Shown in pieces: positions 7,698 through 12,011 of a DNA stretch of 12,011 nucleotides. The DNA is from an uncultured Christensenella sp. GTDB lineage: Bacteria; Bacillota; Clostridia; Christensenellales; UBA3700. The stretch spans positions 1 through 12,011 of the forward strand of contig CAJTXS010000033.1 in assembly GCA_910583735.1 (NCBI GenBank). Direction: 5' to 3'. The first letter of the stretch is position 1; every line of letters starts with the position of its first letter. The position numbers were made by a program, and so were the translations under genes. The notes beneath the pieces were generated by a model that worked only from the letters and a program-made list of their open reading frames with translations, did not search any database and was not told where the DNA came from.

Positions 7698-7703
7698 CAA
7701 GAT

Positions 7704-8095
7704 GTAGCTTCTTTTCCGAGGCTAAGACATGTAAGAATACAGCGATGCGACTTTAGCTGATAATGCCGAGTGTCCTTGACGGCAGAGAAGAGCTAAGGTC
7801 GTATTTATATAGGCAGGTACGGCGCGCAGTATTAGCCTTGTTATATTTAAGTCTTTAGCTTAAAGATAGCTTTTATTAACTATGACGGTATAACTGATAT
7901 TAAGTAATGCCGTAGCTGCAATAAGCAGCGTGCTCCGCGAAAGCGGGAATGAATAACTTCGCGACGTCTCGTTGATGCCGCATGCAAATCTTTTGCATGC
8001 GGCATCGCTCTCTCAATAAGCGGGACGTTGTCAGCCGCAAGGCAATTATATCTTGGCATAAGGCGTGCAGTCTCATGCCTTGGAGAAGAAGTTAA
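7704..8095 (+). ncRNA. Unidentified ~390-nt structured noncoding RNA
   Basis: There is no credible reading frame here. Bases 7705-7722 pair without a break with 8077-8094 (18 bp, three G-U pairs), closing the whole segment. Inside lie: a 15-bp stem 7744-7758/7791-7805 with an inner 5-bp stem (7764-7768/7780-7784); 7851-7857/7861-7867; 7885-7891/7907-7913; GCTGC stem 7915-7919/7925-7929; a GAAA-tetraloop hairpin 7934-7947; and a two-part arm 7962-7971/8021-8030 enclosing a perfect 15-bp stem 7974-7988/7992-8006. A short GCC-GCAA-GGC tetraloop hairpin lies at 8034-8043. Its own promoter ends exactly at the 5' helix. I see none of the conserved motifs of RNase P RNA, tmRNA or SRP RNA, and it is branched rather than rod-like as 6S is. 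A large Firmicute RNA class or a new one is possible. Folding was done by eye. Confidence 0.62.
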
Positions 8096-8137
8096 TAAAA
8101 AACAAGATTTTATCAATTGTAAATAGATTAAGTATTA

Positions 8138-8158
8138 ACCGCGCAGGCGGTATATTTT
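8138..8158 (+). terminator. Possible weak terminator downstream of the noncoding RNA
   Basis: ACCGC-GCAG-GCGGT (8138-8151) forms a 5-bp GC-rich stem followed by ATATTTT. It lies ~45 nt after the closing helix of the RNA. The stem is short, and an alternative pairing with CGGTT further on competes, so confidence is low. Confidence 0.35.
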
Positions 8159-8265
8159 GCGTACGGTTTTACGAGCTATATAGCAGATGAAATTAGATAA
8201 TTTATATTACTTATATTTGATGGAAATCGTTTGCGGTTACGTAAAGCCTCTCGATTAAAAAGATA

Positions 8266-8286
8266 GACCTATTATTGTAATAGGTC
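8266..8286. repeat. Palindrome copy 1, possible bidirectional terminator
   Basis: A perfect 9-bp stem GACCTATTA / TAATAGGTC around a TTG loop. A-rich bases precede it (AAAAAGATA) and CTCTTTATTT follows; AAAGA and TCTTT extend the stem past a small internal loop. It could terminate transcripts from either side, including read-through from the noncoding RNA. The same 21 bases occur as an exact reverse complement at 8415-8435. Confidence 0.6.
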
Positions 8287-8411
8287 CTCTTTATTTACTA
8301 TATTATAATACTTTTAAGGCATATTCGCAACATATAATATCATTTTTCGATACCGTTTAAGTATATTTATTTCTAAATTTTTATGAGAAATAGATTAATA
8401 TTGCTATTTTA
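8287..8411. other. AT-rich segment between the paired palindromes
   Basis: No gene is seen. The sequence is strongly AT-rich with several TATAAT-like hexamers (8304-8309, 8333-8338), so it probably holds the promoter of the downstream surface protein gene. I cannot pair any of these with a convincing -35 on the + strand. The preceding stretch 8159-8265 shows nothing I can name. Confidence 0.4.
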
Positions 8412-8438
8412 GTGGACCTATTACAATAATAGGTCCAC
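8412..8438. repeat. Palindrome copy 2, in the leader of the second surface protein gene
   Basis: A perfect 12-bp stem GTGGACCTATTA / TAATAGGTCCAC around a CAA loop, ending 19 nt before ATG 8458. No T run follows, so it is not a terminator for the + strand. It may be an operator for a dimeric repressor or an RNA hairpin protecting or controlling the leader. Confidence 0.6.
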
Positions 8439-8457
8439 CTGCTAATGACGAAAAATA

Positions 8458-11400
8458 ATGCGTTTTTCGGGTAATGGAATGGTTGTAAGTAAGAGTAGAA
8501 TTTTAGCGATTATTGTATTGGCGTTGTGTGTCGCATTGATTGCCTGTAGCATTTATTTTGCAGGTTATGGAGATTATGCCGAGGCAATGACGGATACTTC
8601 GGAAGCCAACACAAGCAATCTTGTCGTGGGGGAAATCTTTAAGGGCAATGACAGCGCAAGCGGAAATAATTACTTCGACGGCGCAAAACTCAGGCAATTA
8701 TATTCCGCAATTATCGGCGGCAATAGCGCATCGCTAATCGACATAAATACCGAGCTTGCAAGCAGCGGACAGATTACCGCCGCAAATATCCGCAACAATA
8801 ATAAAGATAACAGTTATCCGTCGGGACGCGATATAGTAGTGACGTTCGGCGGTTTCGAGTGGACGGTTACGCATCTCACTAAGGATAGGACAGGCAATAC
8901 TATAGCTACGCTTTGGCTCGCGTCCAGCTCGGATATGTCCTCATGGAGTAGATGGTCGTACGATTCGCCATCCGATACCTATCCGTCCAATATGTACGCA
9001 AGCAGCTACATAAGAGCGGCTGCGCTTAATACAGGCAGCGGCTATGTTGCCTCGAGGGGCGCGACTACGCTTACGCCTGTGGCGCAGTCGAGCACGCACA
9101 GATATGCTAAATTCACTATGAGCGGCATAGCTGGTTCGCTTACCGATTTCATCGTTAAGCCCGCTCAAGTGGCTTATCAAGAGACGGAAGATCAGGCGGT
9201 GGGCGGTGTTATAGGCGGTGTAGGATATACGCTGCCCAACGAAGCATACGGCACGCCGTCGGTAGGCAGATGGCAGACTGCGGCGATGGGGAATTACAGT
9301 CGTAATCCAATATATAACTCATGGGCTAACGACTACATATGGTTGCCGTCCATTACGGAGACAGGCGGCAAAGATGCTTCGATAGTCGGATTGTGGGAGC
9401 TATCCGGCAATCAACGACTTAATAACGAGGCTACTTGGCTTAGGTCGGGCGCAGGACATACCGCAGTCCGCTCATATCTCTTATATGCCGACCAAGAACT
9501 CGGCGATGCCGGCACCAATTATATATCATACTCTGTCAGACCTGCATTGCATCTCAATCTTACGGCTGCCGATAATGCCACGGTTTTTGAGGCTCCCGAA
9601 TCGATGGAAATCGATTACGACGGCAGTACGCATAGCTTGCAGTCGATAATGCAGAATAAGTGCGTTTATTCTCCCGCGTTTGTATTTGATTCCGCTACGC
9701 AGCTTAGCGGCGTCAATGCCGATACTTACAATGCTAAGGTGACGCTGTCGTCTCCTCACAAGTGGATTGTAGACGACGGAGGCGGCGCATGGCATACCGA
9801 AGACGGAACCGTAGCTAAGCAAATAGAGTGGAAGATTAAGCCGAGGCAACTTACTTTGACGTGGTCGGGGATGTCGAGCTCTTACGTGTGGCGAAGTACG
9901 TTGCTTGCGGACTTGCAGAGGTATAAGCCCGTGATAGGCGGCGGAGTGACTATAGATAACTTAGACGTACAGCTCACCTATGACGGCAGCGCAAGCAATA
10001 TCAAGTTGGATGTGGCGGGAGCGCATAGGATAAAGGCGGATATAGTGACTAATAACACGGCGAGCGGAGCGGCGGCGCTGCTCAGTCAAAACTATATCAT
10101 GCCGCTTGCCAATACTTTGGAGTATACATATACGGTCGCTAAGGCGACGCAGCTTGCGCCTATACTCAATATCGATTACGAGAAGGAAGAGCTAATCCCT
10201 ACCAACCCCACGGTCAACGGACAGAATAGATTGCCGTGGCTGGAGTACAAGGATAGCAGCGGCAATTGGCAGCCCATAGTGGGCATGAAGATACCCGAAA
10301 GTATCATGACGGGCGACGCGGTCAACTTCAGATACAAGGTGCCTGCGGCGTATACGGACTACATAGACGACAGCGGCGAGTACAGCCTTATAATACCCGA
10401 GCGGCAGGAAGCCGACGAGTTCAAGATAGATTACGTGCAAGAGACGCTGTTTATAGACGGCGGCTACAGCTACATTGTGAGCAAGAGCAGTCCGAGCGGC
10501 GGATATAATCAGCTAATTACTTCCACCACGCTGCATTTGGACCAGCTCGGCTATATAGAGGCGCAGGGCAATCAAGAGTATAAAGTGTACTATTATAAGG
10601 ACGCAACGTCTACGGCGTTCAGCAGCAAGATAGTAGAGTTGACTATACCTGCGAGGAAAGATGCGCCTGCGTTCAGTATCAATTACAAGACGGAGAAGAC
10701 GGCGCAGCCCGCCAATTCCAATATAAGGTACATAATCTCGGGCGGCAGCGAGCAGAGAGGCAACGGCAACTTGATAGACCTCAATCCCGACACGGCGGCT
10801 AAGACTTTGAGGGCGTGGTATGCGGCGGACGTCGGCATATTCAAGTCGGACGAGACGGTGTTGAATATACCCGCAAGACCGGCTAAGCCCGTGATAGAGT
10901 ACGACATAGCTACGGAGAGTTATCTCAACGGCAACGCTCCTACCGCGGATATGGAATACAGGGCGTCGACATCTCCGCTGTGGGATACCGTCAACGTCGC
11001 GTATAAGCCCATGAGGGGCACGTATGTCTATAGATATAGCGCGATAGAGGAAGATACTGCGAGCGGAATAACGGGCGCTTTTGCCTCTCTTGAGAGCTTG
11101 GTAGTGGACTACGGCAATAAGACGGTAAGCGTAACGGTAAAGTGGAGCGACGGAATAGGCGGAGCGTTTGCCTTGGCGCATACGTATAACGGCAATGTAA
11201 TCAAGCCCGTAGCGGAGTTTTACACGGGCGCGGGCAATACGGAAAGAGTGCCCGTACCGTCTGGAGTGATACATTACAATATAGTGACCTCGAGCGGCAG
11301 GAGCGAGAACAACCCTACCGATGCGGAAGAGTATACGGTTACGGTAAGTATTGTGGACTCAACGGGACAACCCGATGCGGGCTATAGCATAAGCGACGAT

Positions 11401-12011
11401 ACGATGACGTATAAGATAAACAAGATGCAGGTCAAGACGCTAAGTTTAAGCAGCGCGGATAGGGATAAGATAGTGTACAACGGCAGCGACATAGACGTGA
11501 CGCAGTATATCTCCGACTACGACGGCAGCTACGTCAATACGAGCAATGCGGTACAGCGCAATGTAAGCGCAACGGACTACACAGTAAGGATAAGGCTTGC
11601 CGACAATAACTACGAGTGGGACGACGGCAGAGCGGAGGACTACATAGATATCAAGTGGAACATAAAGCCGTATGCGGTGCAGGTGATGTGGGACAGCACG
11701 CAGTTTGTGGCGGACGGCAACGCGCATCATCCAAAGGCGTCAATAGTCAACTTTGAGAACGGGAATATTAATTTCGAGTACAGCGGCGACGTTAACGCGA
11801 GCAAGGTTCACAGCGGTTACAGCGTCAGCGTGAGCATAGCTCGCACAGACCCCAACTATCTCAACTATGATATGTCTAATACTACGGTTACATTCGACAT
11901 AATCTTGGGACAGGGCATGACGCTGGTATTTGTAGAGTGGACGGACAGCGAAGGCAACGCCTTTACGAGCGGAGGCAGTCTCGCATTTAACGACGCGGTG
12001 CAGCATCCCGT
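8458..12011 (+). CDS. Giant exported protein with DUF6273-like domain and MBG-like repeats (3' end outside window)
   Basis: The frame opens after a stop at 8446 and stays open to the window edge (1,184 residues visible). The N-terminus has a basic segment and hydrophobic core (SKSRILAIIVLALCVALIAC). The end fits a lipobox (LIAC), making a lipoprotein possible, though cleavage after YAEA is an alternative. Residues ~60-370 look like a DUF6273 domain: GFEWTV, then WLRSG, then VRPALHLNL at 360-368. MBG-like units follow (YDGSTH at 387-392). A middle section repeats 'Ile-Pro, x, Arg, then IDY/INY' at Pro647, Pro731 and Pro805, and later come more MBG-like units (IVYNGSDIDV, ADGNAHHP). The role is probably a cell-surface or adhesin protein; the ligand is unknown. 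ATG 8479 is an alternative start with a weak GGG upstream; neither start has a strong ribosome site. It resembles the surface protein at the left edge in style. Confidence 0.88.
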   Translation, partial: MRFSGNGMVVSKSRILAIIVLALCVALIACSIYFAGYGDYAEAMTDTSEANTSNLVVGEIFKGNDSASGNNYFDGAKLRQLYSAIIGGNSASLIDINTELASSGQITAANIRNNNKDNSYPSGRDIVVTFGGFEWTVTHLTKDRTGNTIATLWLASSSDMSSWSRWSYDSPSDTYPSNMYASSYIRAAALNTGSGYVASRGATTLTPVAQSSTHRYAKFTMSGIAGSLTDFIVKPAQVAYQETEDQAVGGVIGGVGYTLPNEAYGTPSVGRWQTAAMGNYSRNPIYNSWANDYIWLPSITETGGKDASIVGLWELSGNQRLNNEATWLRSGAGHTAVRSYLLYADQELGDAGTNYISYSVRPALHLNLTAADNATVFEAPESMEIDYDGSTHSLQSIMQNKCVYSPAFVFDSATQLSGVNADTYNAKVTLSSPHKWIVDDGGGAWHTEDGTVAKQIEWKIKPRQLTLTWSGMSSSYVWRSTLLADLQRYKPVIGGGVTIDNLDVQLTYDGSASNIKLDVAGAHRIKADIVTNNTASGAAALLSQNYIMPLANTLEYTYTVAKATQLAPILNIDYEKEELIPTNPTVNGQNRLPWLEYKDSSGNWQPIVGMKIPESIMTGDAVNFRYKVPAAYTDYIDDSGEYSLIIPERQEADEFKIDYVQETLFIDGGYSYIVSKSSPSGGYNQLITSTTLHLDQLGYIEAQGNQEYKVYYYKDATSTAFSSKIVELTIPARKDAPAFSINYKTEKTAQPANSNIRYIISGGSEQRGNGNLIDLNPDTAAKTLRAWYAADVGIFKSDETVLNIPARPAKPVIEYDIATESYLNGNAPTADMEYRASTSPLWDTVNVAYKPMRGTYVYRYSAIEEDTASGITGAFASLESLVVDYGNKTVSVTVKWSDGIGGAFALAHTYNGNVIKPVAEFYTGAGNTERVPVPSGVIHYNIVTSSGRSENNPTDAEEYTVTVSIVDSTGQPDAGYSISDDTMTYKINKMQVKTLSLSSADRDKIVYNGSDIDVTQYISDYDGSYVNTSNAVQRNVSATDYTVRIRLADNNYEWDDGRAEDYIDIKWNIKPYAVQVMWDSTQFVADGNAHHPKASIVNFENGNINFEYSGDVNASKVHSGYSVSVSIARTDPNYLNYDMSNTTVTFDIILGQGMTLVFVEWTDSEGNAFTSGGSLAFNDAVQHP

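Noticed and set aside
7704..8095. RNase P RNA, tmRNA, SRP RNA or a riboswitch
   Set aside because: I looked for the conserved core of RNase P (GAGGAAAGTCC, ACAGAA), the tRNA-like ends of tmRNA, the GGAAGCAGC-type SRP motif and common riboswitch cores, and found none. No gene follows closely enough for a riboswitch.
7880..8116. 78-codon frame on the - strand
   Set aside because: It runs across the hairpins of the structured RNA, including a perfect 15-bp palindrome, and shows no protein-like features.
8137..8168. Group II intron domain V-like hairpin (AACCG ... CGGTT with a TA bulge)
   Set aside because: The stem is too short, the loop too large, the catalytic triad and GNRA loop are absent, and there is no intron-encoded protein.
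8302..8330. Leftward promoter TTGCGA - 17 nt - TATAAT
   Set aside because: The match is good, but the segment is so AT-rich that such matches are expected by chance, and a leftward transcript would run at once into the palindrome at 8266-8286.

Overview
The window looks like a piece of an uncultured gut-type Bacillota (Clostridia) chromosome. This rests on clear Shine-Dalgarno sites before copA and aroF, Rho-independent terminators, a Firmicute-like CopA, a class I DAHP synthase, and two very large exported proteins built from MBG-like and DUF6273-like modules, which are common in gut Clostridia. The assignment comes from protein style only; no marker gene is present.

Layout. (1) 1-3248: 3' part of a giant surface protein made of Ig/MBG-like repeats, ending in a transmembrane anchor and short cytoplasmic tail, closed by a strong terminator at 3271-3304. 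(2) 3341-7066: a two-gene operon. Its promoter carries a small palindrome resembling a CopY box. It encodes a Cu(+) P1B-ATPase (CopA) with metal-binding domains at both ends, then, 22 nt later, a DAHP synthase of the shikimate pathway. The C-terminal metal-binding domain of CopA has its own in-frame ribosome binding site and ATG, so it may also be made as a free CopZ-like chaperone. (3) 7069-7540: a gene-free mosaic of short palindromic repeats: two near-identical 87-bp elements, three diverged copies of a ~50-bp hairpin repeat, and another long inverted repeat. (4) 7541-8457: a gene-free stretch of about 900 bp. It holds the most interesting object here: a promoter at 7670-7697 followed exactly at its expected start site by a ~390-nt segment that folds into a closed multibranched RNA. 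An 18-bp helix joins its two ends, and several long hairpins lie inside. I could not match it to a known RNA family. Two palindromes that are exact reverse complements of each other (8266-8286 and 8415-8435) flank an AT-rich segment just before the next gene. (5) 8458-12011: 5' part of a second giant exported protein, with a signal or lipoprotein peptide, a DUF6273-like domain and then MBG-like repeats. It runs off the window.

How the genes work together: CopA, and possibly a free CopZ, handles copper export. aroF shares its transcript and encodes a metal-dependent enzyme; whether that link has meaning is unknown. The two giant proteins are probably cell-surface adhesins or envelope proteins of one paralogous style. 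The noncoding RNA stands alone with its own promoter and has no obvious partner gene.
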